This document shows, one piece after another, positions 46,701-56,516 of a stretch of 64,000 bases of DNA (position 1 is the stretch's first letter; the number at the start of each line of letters is the position of its first letter). Position numbers and translations under genes: made by a program. The stretch comes from Saturnia japonica (taxonomy: Eukaryota; Arthropoda; Insecta; Lepidoptera; Saturniidae), in assembly GCA_033032175.1 (NCBI GenBank), contig CM065323.1:10912001-10976000 (forward strand), written 5' to 3'. The notes under the pieces were generated by a model. The model ran no database searches. It worked only from the letters and a program-made list of their open reading frames with translations, and was not told where the DNA came from.

Positions 46701-48993
46701 TTTCTCTTTTACTGTGACATCTTTACATCAACAATGCACCAAGCGCATCATCCTCTCGGAATTAGCTCGCATCTTCGATCCCCTCGGTTTCCTAACCCCA
46801 CTTACCTTTACATTTAAGTGCATAGTGCAGAAACTTTGGAGTCTCGGTTTGAATTGGGATGAGGTTGCACCTGATTCAATTGTTCAAACCTGGTCCCGCT
46901 ATCGTGTGGAATTCAATGCTTTGTCGTCTTTAGCAATTTCTCGTTTCGTTCCCGCATTGAACTCCATCAAATTACAGATACACGGTTTTTGCGATGCCTC
47001 TGAGTTAGGCTACGCAGCCGTCGTATATTTTCGTATTGAGCAAGGAGACGATCGCGTCACTACCCACCTGATTATCGCTCGTTCTAAAGTTGCTCCTCTA
47101 AAAAGAATTTCTATTCCTCGCTTAGAACTATGCGCTGCAGTTCTCTTGGCAGATCTTGTCGCATATGTTCAAACTGTGTTCGCTGATAAGATACGTGTCG
47201 ATGGTATTTTTTGCTGGTCTGACTCAACAGTGACTCTGGCGTGGTTAAAGTCACCCTCCTCTCGAAGGAAGACTTACGTGAGCAATCGTGTGAGTCACAT
47301 ACAGGAAATCGTTCCACCTTCTTGTTGGCAACATGTTCGCTCTTCTGACAACCCGGCAGATTGCGCAAGTCGCGGACTTACAATCAGCGAACTTCTTGGC
47401 CACTCATCGTGGTGGCATGGACCTCCGTGGTTGCTTTGTGAGCCCGATGGCTGGCCAATTTCATCGTTTTCGTTTGAGGATTCCAGTGATATAATTTCGG
47501 AACAGCATAATTCTGACATAGCTCTCTTCGTCACTGTCGATAGTTTTGATGAGTTTCTGGACAGGTACTCAAGTCTTAGGAAGATTCAACGCATTGTCGC
47601 TTATCTCCATCGTTTCGTCTACAATTGTCGCAACTCTAATAATCGTAAATCAGGTCATCTTGTCTCTTCAGAGCTCAAACAATCGTTGTTGACTTTGGTC
47701 AAAATCGCTCAAACTTCGAGCTTTGCAAGCGAGATTCAAGGCTTGGAAAAGGGATTGCTTTTACCCAAGCCACTACAAAAATTAAATCCGTTTCTTGACA
47801 AAGATGGTCTCGTCAGGGTGGGCGGTAGACTCACTCATTCGGATCTAGATTATGATTCCAAGCACCCTCTGTTGTTACCTCGTCAACATCGTCTCAGATC
47901 GCTTATTATCGATCAGTGTCATAACGATAATCTACATCCAGGGCTTCGCACCCTCAATTTTCTGTTGGCACAAAACTTTTGGATTTTGTCGCCTCGTCGT
48001 GCCATCCGTAATAGATTATCTAAATGTATCAAATGCTATCGCACCAATCCAAGGCCTGTCATACCTCGCATGGCAGACCTCCCTAAGTTGAGGGTTTCGC
48101 AACTTAAGCCTTTTTCGTGCATCGGTATTGATTTCGCAGGTCCCTTTCCAACATATGTACAACGCTATCGCGGTGCTAGGACCTTTAAGACATATATTTG
48201 CCTCTTCATATGCTTCGCCACCAAGGCGATACATATTGAGCTTGTCGTAGGGTTAACAAGCGAGGCCTTTCTTGGCGCTCTTCGTAGATTTATCGCTCGC
48301 CGAGGCCGTTGCCAGCGCATTCACTGCGACCACGGTACGAATTTCGTTGGCGCTCATAACATATTGCTAACCCTTATGCAACAGGCGGCTTCGTCTGAGA
48401 CGATTGAATTTAGCTTTAAGCCCCCTGCTGCACCACACTTCGGTGGTCTTTGGGAGGCAAACATAAAATCCTTCAAAACGCATCTCGCTCGTGTTGTTGG
48501 CTATCAAATTTTAACTTATGAAGAATTTTTAACTTTAGCAACACAAATTGAGGCTTTACTCAATTCGCGCCCCTTATGCGAAATGGGATCGGATCCCAAC
48601 GATTTGGCTGTATTGACCCCTGGTCACTTCCTCACTTTGGAACCGCTTACCTCGCTTCCCGAATTAGATTTATCCGATGTCCGTTTGAGTTGTTTGAATC
48701 GTTGGCAACTGTTGCAAAGACTCCATCACGATTTCTGGAAGCGATGGTATACGGAATATTTGCATACTCTAAATCAGCGTTCTAAATGGCACACCAGCAC
48801 CTCAGAACTTAAACTAGGATCGCTGGTTTTAGTTAAAGATGAACAAGCTAAACCCCTTAAATGGCCGCTCGCTCGTGTCGTGCGATTACACCCGGGGAAA
48901 GACGGCATTTCTCGCGTTGCCACGGTCAAGACCCAGACAGGTCTTTTACAAAGGCCTTTAGTGAAACTCTGTCCTCTACCTGGCAACGACTAA
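43747..48993 (+). CDS. BEL/Pao gag-pol polyprotein
   Basis: One open frame of 1748 codons with no stop or frameshift encodes gag and pol. In order: an N-terminal gag region with a LPRLNLLTFNGD block (from residue 118; DUF1759-like), a CCHC zinc knuckle C397-C400-H405-C410 and a second Cys/His knuckle C416-C419-H424-H428, an aspartic protease with D501-N-G-S, reverse transcriptase with YVDD at 904-907, RNase H with D1083-A-S, an integrase zinc domain H1392-H1397-C1427-C1430, and an integrase core D1462, D1528, E1570, then a C-terminal domain (DUF5641-like). Residue 828, in ANIKQMYRQI, is Asn where RT motif A normally has the first catalytic Asp. The RT is therefore probably impaired, although the frame is otherwise intact. 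There is no envelope frame. These elements copy through RNA in cytoplasmic particles and integrate. Confidence 0.96.
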   Translation: MSKAAARRGLELKRSIAIKRIDDCLSSALEAQNDKSCLPVFLSRYSRLESYYASFEAQHLKICSEILDTSELDKEDEIRHDFDNKYFQLIEIHSTLTSPSHSDGQQLDVCTNDLSVKLPRLNLLTFNGDITLWSSFYDMYNTTVHHNKGLSNIERFSILISLLSGEPLHLLKGFPLSGNNYLDAYAALIDRYQCKRKLAFRYWEELQNVTLKSNSPRELRRLVDTFKENIAVLRNLKLPVKDWDFPLFYLLINKLDRDTRQRFELQNDDKDIPSFDSLLEYLNKVGQALELAEPQISTARPPVRLHRSAASGAVAVTSPTSYSRTVRTSPASAPQDSYGRHPRAPITNAKALIVNPLTPSDKLCVLCKAQHALANCPTYRDRTPRDRFSIVKEHNRCVNCLRQGHVVKSCSSNSRCLKCNALHHTTLHFDKSVSSNANVAPTTSSIVSDATAASALASSTPTSQTLVAGSSSPTHISLLATASVEFLDNFGNYRSIRIVIDNGSQRNFITNKCAQRLGLAFKKTMSLVEGIGQTSSVATSSTVLRIRGQQGYPELVLEALVIPNICGDMPSNTIDIAQWPQLMNIKLADTSFNVPAQIDALVGVDVFCQIVLGERLDCGSDGPVAFNTKFGWIVMGNIACIPPSSSKSMICSFKDLDSQIRKFWEIDELPKSSPLSDEDALCERIFDTTHCRDVNGRYIVRLPFKTPAPTFGDSYSLAHRRLLSLEKRLSRNSQLREDYNAFMRDYLDSGHMEKVDEIGSDRTYYIPHHCVLKPSSLTTKLRVVFDASAKPANGVALNEQLLVGPRLQSNIKSILLRFRLHSVVFTANIKQMYRQILVANTDRNYQRILFRFSPQEPIQEFRLKTVTYGMSSSSFLALRTIVQVAQDEGNNRHFAVTALRSDMYVDDVVTGADSLISARELMKDISDIITKGCFELRKWTSNSPALLEGIPSEHRHDARDSLTFSSESSPSVVVLGLEWHPNVDAFSFTVTSLHQQCTKRIILSELARIFDPLGFLTPLTFTFKCIVQKLWSLGLNWDEVAPDSIVQTWSRYRVEFNALSSLAISRFVPALNSIKLQIHGFCDASELGYAAVVYFRIEQGDDRVTTHLIIARSKVAPLKRISIPRLELCAAVLLADLVAYVQTVFADKIRVDGIFCWSDSTVTLAWLKSPSSRRKTYVSNRVSHIQEIVPPSCWQHVRSSDNPADCASRGLTISELLGHSSWWHGPPWLLCEPDGWPISSFSFEDSSDIISEQHNSDIALFVTVDSFDEFLDRYSSLRKIQRIVAYLHRFVYNCRNSNNRKSGHLVSSELKQSLLTLVKIAQTSSFASEIQGLEKGLLLPKPLQKLNPFLDKDGLVRVGGRLTHSDLDYDSKHPLLLPRQHRLRSLIIDQCHNDNLHPGLRTLNFLLAQNFWILSPRRAIRNRLSKCIKCYRTNPRPVIPRMADLPKLRVSQLKPFSCIGIDFAGPFPTYVQRYRGARTFKTYICLFICFATKAIHIELVVGLTSEAFLGALRRFIARRGRCQRIHCDHGTNFVGAHNILLTLMQQAASSETIEFSFKPPAAPHFGGLWEANIKSFKTHLARVVGYQILTYEEFLTLATQIEALLNSRPLCEMGSDPNDLAVLTPGHFLTLEPLTSLPELDLSDVRLSCLNRWQLLQRLHHDFWKRWYTEYLHTLNQRSKWHTSTSELKLGSLVLVKDEQAKPLKWPLARVVRLHPGKDGISRVATVKTQTGLLQRPLVKLCPLPGND

Positions 48994-49133
48994 TCGTTGT
49001 TATTTTCATTTAGTTATTATTTCGCTATTTATTTTAAATATTTACTTTCGTTGTTAGTGTTTGTTATTAAGTTCCATTAATTATTTTCGTTTGTATTTTG
49101 TTTGGCAATTTATTTTAAAATACGTTGTATTTT

Positions 49134-49144
49134 GGTGGGCGGAA
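49134..49144 (+). other. Polypurine tract of BEL/Pao element
   Basis: The G-rich stretch GGTGGGCGGAA ends exactly at the start of the 3' LTR. This is where plus-strand priming of an LTR retrotransposon would occur. It contains one pyrimidine pair interruption. Confidence 0.7.
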
Positions 49145-49597
49145 TGTTGCAGCCGCGTAATTAAGAACCATCACGTATTAAAGTAGGTAGTTTGTTATTA
49201 ATTATTTTCTCTCGTCGCTAAGCATTATGATATCCAGTGGGGGTAGTTTTCGATTTGTTGTTGTCGCCACCGGCTCTCGCGATAAACACTCTCGTCGGAA
49301 CACCGTCGCGTCTGCACGGTGCAAAGTCGCTCGCCTCGGACATTCCTCGTCAACCACGTTCTCCAGAATTTAGTGTCATCAAGCCAGTGTGTGTACAGTG
49401 GGTGCGTGAGGCTCAGGAACTTTGAATATATAATGTATAGCTAAACCACGTCGGCGCCGACCAGGAATTATCACGGAACGCAGTACCGGTGAGTTGGCAT
49501 GACATTTTGCATACACTTCTCTCGCTGGATATTCGCATCATAATTTGCTATTTATTTCGTATCGCAGGTTGGTTCCATATTTGCGTGGGATCAACCA
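49145..49597 (+). mobile_element. 3' LTR of BEL/Pao retrotransposon
   Basis: This second 453-bp copy of the LTR, with the same ends and, by eye, the same sequence as 42874-43326, is followed by the AAGTA duplication. Identical LTRs point to a recent insertion, since the two are copied from one template at integration. The two copies are also 6271 bp apart in phase, so recombination between them could leave a solo LTR. Confidence 0.95.
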
Positions 49598-49602
49598 AAG
49601 TA
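49598..49602. repeat. Target site duplication, right (AAGTA)
   Basis: This matches 42869-42873 and confirms the element boundaries. Confidence 0.93.
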
Positions 49603-50734
49603 TAAAATTATTTGTAAAGTAAATACATAAAGAACCAGCTCGGCCTATATGTTTTATTCAATTATTATTTTATACTAATAAAATTCAAAAGAATACTAAA
49701 TTTATGGGTAAAATGAAGAACGTGTTTTTTTTTCAAATGCACCTACAATTAATAACCCACCCGTATATATTTTATTAAAAAATGATCATGTTTATTTTCG
49801 ATAATATAGACAAATTTATTTCGAGTTCCGCTCGAATAATTTCTATCGCAAGTCTAATTTTCATTATTATTAAAGCCAAAAATTTACACCGTATAAACTG
49901 CGTCTACTGCATACGAGATTTCTTTTTCATGTGTTTCAAATATAGAATGCGAAAAATAGTTAAACTTTGTTATTTTTCTATTTCAAATCCAAATACAAAA
50001 TATGTAGTTGTAAATAAAAGTAGATAAGTATTTAAATATAAAAATCCAAAATACGTATTTTAAAATACCTTTATTGAAATAAAATACTTTTAACTGATTT
50101 TTTGGTCAAGAATTTCATGTCTTTTTTTTTTCCTCCTATGTAGCCTCATTATCATTTTACAAAAGGAAAAATACTCGCCAAACAGTAGTAGAACTTTTTA
50201 AACAACTATTTATGTAGGTATTATATTTATATTTAAGGAATAGGTAATTTTGACTGTTAGAAATATCAGTGTTTGAGAATCGGAGTATTAAATAACATCT
50301 ATATATTTTTCCAGTTGCCCCAAACTATCTTGTTCCTATATTATTTTCTTGCCACTAATATTCTTTGACCTACTAATGTTTTTGCCATTTTTATTAAATT
50401 ATAAATAATTATTTTAAATGTCTTTATTTAATGTAATAATATAAAATGTTTGTTTCCTTCGTTCATGTCTATATCTATATAGCTATGCATTCTAAAATAC
50501 TTCTTTTATATTTGCATTTCAAATAACTCATATCTCTAGTACCAAAGTATGTAATACTAGTTGTGCCCCACTGTTTCACTGGTGTTAATTATATCCGACA
50601 AACATTGCGCCGCCAACGCAACCGTGTAGCTTATCATAATTATTGTTCTCACTTCGCGCAAGTACAAATGATTTTAATCTGGCTATCATATCTTATTATA
50701 TTAAGTGAGCAATTCTTGCAATTATATATGTAAT

Positions 50735-50870
50735 TGGTTTCTCAGAAACGGCTCCAACTATTTTGATGAAACTTTCCATTTAGATAATGATTTAAGTTTC
50801 AAGTTTTTATAAATAGGTGTTATACTTTTTTATTTATAAGACACCGAGCACAGCTTGGTCACCCAGACAT
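50735..50870 (+). repeat. Interspersed repeat family H copy
   Basis: See the copy at 8540; the same core and end motif, with an internal deletion. Confidence 0.6.
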
Positions 50871-50928
50871 TACGTGTTTAAATAAACAGTCAATAAACTC
50901 TTTATTATATTCATATATATCTATATTA

Positions 50929-51115
50929 ATAAATTTGTAGTTCTGTCTGTTCATTTAATTTTTTGTCCAAATTTCCCGATAGGCATACTGTATGAATAAC
51001 ACTGATCACAAATAAATCATTTAAAAATTGTATACGTGAAATACATGCCACTCCTCAATTAATACATCATATGAGTTGTCAATAATGTGAGTAAAAATAA
51101 AATTACGGGATGTAA
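50929..51115 (+). repeat. Interspersed repeat family B, partial
   Basis: It starts TCTATATTAATAAATTTGTA with GTTCTGTCTG and AATTTCCCGATAGGCATACT like the copy at 42590, but lacks the core and ends near the (TA)n run. Confidence 0.6.
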
Positions 51116-51158
51116 TATTAATATGTATATATATATATATAATAGTAATATATATATA

Positions 51159-52467
51159 TTGGGTCCTTACATATGAAATTAGCGTATTGTCGTACTGATT
51201 GTCGTAAGTCGTATTGTCACTTTGATCTAAAATATCTCCTCTTTGGTTAAGAATTCCAAATTCAAATTTATAAATTCATTTAGCTGGTACATTTGAGTTT
51301 TGAAAACAGTCATTCATTTGTTTATACCTCATTATTTTTTTCTTTGGCGTCGCTTATTACCGCACAATGGAAAACATGAAATATCGGTATATTTACGAGT
51401 ACGAGTTCTACCGTGGCACCAGTGCTGCAGAAACAGCTCGAAGGATTAATGATGTGTAAGGCGCTGGTGTCGCAAAAGAAAGCACGGTACGGTTTTTGGT
51501 TTAAAAAGTTTTCGTTCTGGAATTTTCGACCTTCAGAACCAACTCCGTGGACGGCCGGAGACCAAAGTAGATAATGAAGAATTAAAGGCTATTGTGGAAG
51601 CGGATCCATCACAAAGCACTTCAGAGATAGCTGCGGGCTTCGGGGTAAGTGATAAAACTGTATTAATCCACTTGAAGCAAATCGGGAAAGTAAAAAAAAC
51701 TTGAACGACGAGTACCTCATGAATTGAGTAAATCGAACTTGCAAACACGCGTCGACTGCGGTGTTACTTTGCTCTACCTACACAATAATGAAGGTATTTT
51801 AAATCGAATCATTACTTGTGATGAAAAGTGGATACTCTACGATAATCGGAAGCGCTCGTCGCAATGGCTGAACCCTGGAGACCCAGCCAAATCCTGCCCT
51901 AAACGAAAATTGACTCAGAAAAAGTTACTTGTAAGTGTTTGGTGGACTAGCGCCGGTGTCGTTCACTACAGCTTTCTAAAATCTGGCCAAACGATTACGG
52001 CAGATATCTATTGTCAGCAACTGCAAACCATGAAGGAAGAACTAGCTACTAAACAACCGAGATTGGTCAATCGCTCTAGGCCACTGCTGCTTCACGGCAA
52101 CGCAAGACCACACACTGCACAACAAACAACCATTAAGTTAGATGAGCTACAATTGGAAAGTCTGCGACATCCACCGTAATCCCCGGACCTTGCTCCAACA
52201 GATTACCATTTTTTCCGGAATTTGGACAACTTCTTACAAGGAAAAAAAATCAACTCCGATGCGGCAGTCCAAACCGCCTTCAAAGAGTTTATTGATTCTC
52301 GCCCCCATGGTTCTTTTAGTAAAGGGATCAATGAAATACCTATGAGATGGCAAAAGTGCATAGATAACAACGGTACATACGTTGATTAAATAAATATATT
52401 TTACATTAAAAAATAATAACTTTATATTCCTCCCGTACAAACGGCAATTTCATATGTAAGGACCTAA
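51159..52467 (+). mobile_element. Mariner element, degenerate, with inverted ends
   Basis: Inverted terminal sequences GGTCCTTACATATGAAATT (51162-51180) and its complement (52446-52464) match over 19 bases, and both ends abut TA-repeat DNA, the preferred mariner target. The 1.3-kb length is normal for mariner. The central transposase frame is broken; see the next entry. Confidence 0.88.
51367..52389 (+). pseudogene. Mariner transposase pseudogene
   Basis: The ATG at 51367 starts a mariner-type N-terminus (MENMKYRYIYEYEFYRGTS, then SAAETARRI) with the helix-turn-helix region, and later CDEKW with the first catalytic Asp, GNARPHTAQQT, and SPDLAPTDYHFF near the end. The second catalytic Asp (normally HDNARPH) is Gly here. 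A TAA interrupts HPP-x-SPDLAP, another stop falls after RINDV, and at least one indel lies near 51500. The longest surviving open piece is 51724-52179. The final in-family stop is TAA at 52387-52389. It cannot make active transposase. Confidence 0.9.
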
Positions 52468-54110
52468 TATATATATATATATGGATAGTACCTATAGGTC
52501 ACAAAAGAAAATCAATATATTAAATCAAAAAGTTTTATTCATTTAATATTGCACTGAAAAATATTCACAGTCTCATGCACCAGTCTTAACCAATAAAACA
52601 GTTTAATAGTATAGTGCGTTTTTTTATTCTTACGGAGTAAAATCAGTTGAATGAGGCTAATAAAAGCGTTCTTTTCTGAATATGGGGTATGTTGAAATAT
52701 TTTAATTAATAAATAAACATCTTCAACTCGGTATTTAATTAAAGTCTTAGGAATGTGGAAACATTATTTTTAAGTTTGATTTAATTGTTAATTTACTAAG
52801 TGGGAATAAAAAAACGCAGTATAGAAAGTAATAATCCTAAGCAAAATAGTAAAACAACAACTGGACTAACCTAAGAGTTTACTTTACACAGAAATGTAAA
52901 TAAGCACCGAGTCATGAGCGAATACAAATTTTAATATTACAAATACTATTTTATATCACCATTTTAATATAATTTTATAAAGAATATTGTAAAAGGTATC
53001 TCACACAAATTTTGGCAAATATCAGAAAGCCTATTTACCCAAAGTACACACATTACAGACCTCGTATGATCGCATGTTCAAAGGACATTAAAAACAGAAA
53101 AGGTGTCGCTATAAATAAAAATATATTTTTTTAAATTTTTAATTACGTTTTTGAATATATTACTACACAGCAACATCGCTCTACTTAGGTAAAACAATCA
53201 AAATGAAGATTACGTTTATTTAAATAATGTTAGCCTCTTTTCTATTATAACTGTTACCTAAATACCGTTATTTTTCATAATCGCAACTCGAAAGTACTGG
53301 TTAGATAGATCAGTAGGTAGAAAATATATTATATAAGTATAGAACAGGCAGAGAAGAAGTAGGACGAAACGTATGAAATTTACAATTAAGTACCTACATT
53401 ATTCGCAATACACTTTACTTAACAACAAATAATGCATTTCAAGCTTCTTTTTTATTTCTTTTGATGTTGACAGGATCACCTCCAGTTGTGTAGGGTGTAT
53501 AAATATCTTACCAAATAAATAATATGTTTATATCTTATAGACAGAAATCGGTTAGAATTTAGAGCACTTTGAGTTTAAGGCTCTGAATAAGGTAAAGATA
53601 GACTCCAACTTAAGTGACATTGTACACAGTGAACTTTATAGAAGAAATCCCTAAGTCGCACTTACGTAGACGCAATTTATATATAAGTACCGACTACCGA
53701 CTTTATTGCATGCGGGAAATAATATTTAAGACACAATCGATAAAAAATTTCATAAATATTGAGTATATAATAAATGATATGTTTAGGGAATGATAAGTTT
53801 TAATAATATTCATCAAAATAATTAAATCGAACAAACAAATACTTATTAAACTTTCGTTTTTAATTTTATTATTTGGTTTCGAGATCATTGTAAACATTTT
53901 TGGAAAACTTATAGCCATATAAACTTAAAAAATTTAATATAGTGCTTAAACTTATAGTTAATTCGTAATATTGTTGGAACTATTATTATAGCTATTTAGA
54001 GTAGTAAAATTGCTAAAACTTATAATTTTTTTTTCTTATTGGTAAACATTACTATGATAATGCTTACAAGAAATGGTTTAGGACAACAAAGGAGTCCTTT
54101 CATCGGTAGT
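52468..54110. other. AT-rich DNA, no gene recognised
   Basis: This is very AT-rich with only short low-complexity open frames. The 3' end of the TM7SF3-like gene, whose last visible exon ends at 55494, could lie here. One minus-strand stretch at about 53450-53498 reads IYTPYTTGGDPVNIKRNKKE followed by a stop after an AG, but its splice phase does not fit the 55494 donor, so I do not call it an exon. Confidence 0.4.
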
Positions 54111-54154
54111 TGTCACAGTTGGCCGTACGATTCTGAAAATATATAAATATGTTT

Positions 54155-54345
54155 AACTTTCTGCAATATCTTTGGAATTTTCCCTCTACTTGTAGCAAGC
54201 TGATTGGTGAAATACCTCCTCCACCCTGCAGAAGATCGCTTGTGTTGTGTTCCTGCGGTGATCATGGTTCCTTGGGGAAAATTAGTCCATAGGTTACGGT
54301 AGCCGCTTACCATCAGGGGTGCCGCATGCACCTTTGTTGTATAAA
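54155..54345 (+). repeat. Interspersed repeat family F copy
   Basis: It has 'GGAATTTTCCCTCTACTTG', a middle block with AGAAGATCGC, and ends with 'TACGGTAGCCGCTTACCATC' followed by GCCGCATGC. Other copies lie at 6285 (minus), 20490 and 59795. It looks like the 3' tail of a common lepidopteran retroelement. Confidence 0.75.
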
Positions 54346-54454
54346 AAAACTACGGGACAATTTTTTTCTTCTATGCGATAAAATATTTATCGCCGTTCTA
54401 ATAGCGGTGGCTGACAGTGAAATATTCTTGAAAATGTCATCTAATCAATGGCAA

Positions 54455-55105
54455 ACAAATAAGTGACGATGTGGCAAAAGACAGTAAGTAACACCACGAG
54501 CAAAAAGGTTGACTGGCTCTCAACTGTATCTTGTAACACGCTTGCAGTTGCTGGCAGACCAATGTGGCAGGCAACAATATTGTGGAAAGCCGCATCTCAC
54601 TTTTTTAATGGATAAAGAGTAAGAGATTGTCAACAATAAAAAACGTCATACAAAATAGTGGTTTAAAATGTACACACCATCACGCCTGTATCCCCGAAGG
54701 GATAGGCAGAGGTGTATTAATGTACACCCACAGTTCCCAGTGTATGTTGTTTAGGCCCCATGTAATATGGGGCGAACCTATTGCCATTAATCGGGCACAA
54801 AGGCAATCTCCGAGCTGCTACTGAGAATTTTATAGAAAAATCCAATAACACTTTGTTCGGCCTGGATATCGAACCCAGGACCTCGATCATAACAGTCTAA
54901 TATGTTGCTAGGTAATAACTAATTCACATCTAACGGCGACAGATTTACAACTTGAGGATGGTAGCTAGCCAGGCGGGCATTAGAAAAAGCCCTACCACCA
55001 TGCAATGAGTTCATCATGATGTTTTCCCTCACTGAACGCTCAGGCTCATTGTAAGGGTTCCAACTCACGTCGCAATCTCTATACATGCTACCATTGAGCC
55101 CTTTA
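54455..55105 (-). repeat. tRNA-derived SINE interrupted by repeat D
   Basis: The two ends (54461-54600 and 54930-55100) are the two halves of the SINE also seen whole at 19305. The left half has the GTGACGATGTGGC tail. The right half has GGATGGTAGCTAGCCAGGCG and, as complement, the promoter head with TGGTAGCATG and a GAGTTGGAACCCTTA B-box remnant. The middle is a plus-strand repeat D copy, so D appears to have inserted into the SINE. Confidence 0.6.
54655..54855 (+). repeat. Interspersed repeat family D copy
   Basis: It contains CACGCCTGTATCCCCGAAGG, ATAGGCAGAGGTGTA, then CCCATGTAATATGGGGCGAA and a GAGAATTT..TAGAAAA end. The copy at 13615-13805 is the same sequence in inverse orientation. 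Confidence 0.7.
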
Positions 55106-55144
55106 TAGGTATATATTTACATTTATGTGACAATATTTGGTATA

Positions 55145-55360
55145 GATTTACTTTCTCAAATCTACTATTGAAAACCTCTCACGAGTAAAGGCCTCCATTA
55201 CTCTCCAAACCTCTTTATCATTCGCTACTTTAATCCAGTCTTTACCAGCCACCTTGATTACCTGATCTGCATATCTCCCTTTTGGTTTTCCCCCTTTTCT
55301 TTTATTATTTAGTCCTAACCACGTAGTTACTTTTTTAAACCTTAGGCGCGACATAACCTA
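55145..55360 (-). mobile_element. LINE fragment, tail of RT ORF (RTE-like)
   Basis: On the minus strand, a 68-codon frame reads FKKVTTWLGLNNKRKGGKPK then GRYADQVIKVAGKDWIKVAN and WRVMEAFTRERF. The basic G-K-P-K-x-R-x-x-D block, the 'AGKDW' motif and the 'W..MEAFT' end are the usual C-terminus of lepidopteran RTE-like LINE ORF2. It is a 5'-truncated remnant that happens to remain open. Confidence 0.75.
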
Positions 55361-55493
55361 CCCATTTCCATTTGAGTTTTTTAGTGTTTTACAGCATCCA
55401 ATACATTTGTTGTTTTTCTTATAACTGAACATTTTATTATGTTTTTCGTTTTATGTTTAATATATTAATTGATAATTACTGCATACAACTTAC

Positions 55494-55650
55494 CGGTTCG
55501 TATCATGATCGTTGGGCATAATATATGCAGGAGGTTCGGGTCTAACGTTTCTAGGCCGTGGTGGAAATGGAGGCCGACCTCGGTTATAATAGATCTGGAA
55601 GAGAAGCCCTGTGCTCGCCAGTATCAACCACAATAGAGTCAATAAACCAT
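55494..55650 (-). CDS. TM7SF3-like gene: exon with last membrane span and Pro-rich tail
   Basis: Minus-strand exon, acceptor TTTCCAG and donor GTAAGT. The first two bases complete an Asp codon. It encodes a hydrophobic span GLLTLLWLILASTGLLFQIY, then a basic Pro-rich cytoplasmic region YNRGRPPFPPRPRNVRPEPP and AYIMPNDHDTN. The R-G-R-P-P-F-P-P-x-P string directly after the last transmembrane helix is what I recall of TM7SF3 proteins. The exon ends with two bases of a codon, so at least one more exon should follow at lower coordinates; I could not identify it. Confidence 0.85.
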
Positions 55651-56516
55651 CTGGAAATTTTATGTACAGACATATAAAAGGAACTTGCTGTGCCCCACGG
55701 TTTCAACCGTGTTGAACAACTCTCCACCGCGCTGCACCTAACGCACCCGTGTAGCCAATTTTGGTCCTCACTCCTCGTACTTGTCTGCAGCTTGCTAGAT
55801 TGCTTGACGTTGATGGTTACTACTCCGGTCTTTAGAATCGTACCGTGCAGTTATACAATTTAATATCCACAACTTTCCTGAATAAATAAAGTACCCATAC
55901 ATGTCAAAATTGTTTTTTTTTTTTCAAATCTGTCTGGTAGTTCCAGAGACTATCGCGTTCAAACAAACAATCTTTCGAGCTTCACAGACTATCACGGAGC
56001 TCAAGCAACTGATGATAACAGATATTTGTTATTTGTGCGTAAATATCATTTCTACTCTTGATAAGACGCATTACAAATAAATAAGAAAGTAGTAAGTTTT
56101 AGCGGCCGTAGCCGCTGACAAAGCTAGTATTCATGGGGGTTGAAATAATAAAATTATAATTAATTCTATCGACGTTTTTAAAGCTTACTTGCCGAGTATA
56201 TGATATCATATTGATGCTCATATCAGATCATCGACAAGTCTTCTCTTTGCTAGAGATGATGAAATGATAGAAAAAAATGTCCGAAATTACATAATTGCAA
56301 CCCATAAGTTTACCAAGCGATTCAGTCTTTTATCATCAGTATTAAAAATTACAAATAGGTTATAAAAGACAGTTGTAAGAGAGTGAGCCATTTTTAATCG
56401 TCTCAATCTACCTTCTTTATATTGGGGTATATATAGTGTTCTTTTATTGATTATATAGTAAACCAATATTACATATTTACTTAGCCTTAAATGTGTTCGA
56501 CTATCAGAGGCCATCC

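Larger units (their letters stand above)
49603..51158. other. Intergenic AT-rich DNA with repeat fragments
   Basis: No gene is visible. It contains fragments of repeat families H (50735-50870) and B (50929-51115), a GTGCCCCAC fragment near 50560-50660 that is related to the one at 55690-55800, and a (TA)n run at 51121-51160 next to the mariner. Confidence 0.5.
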
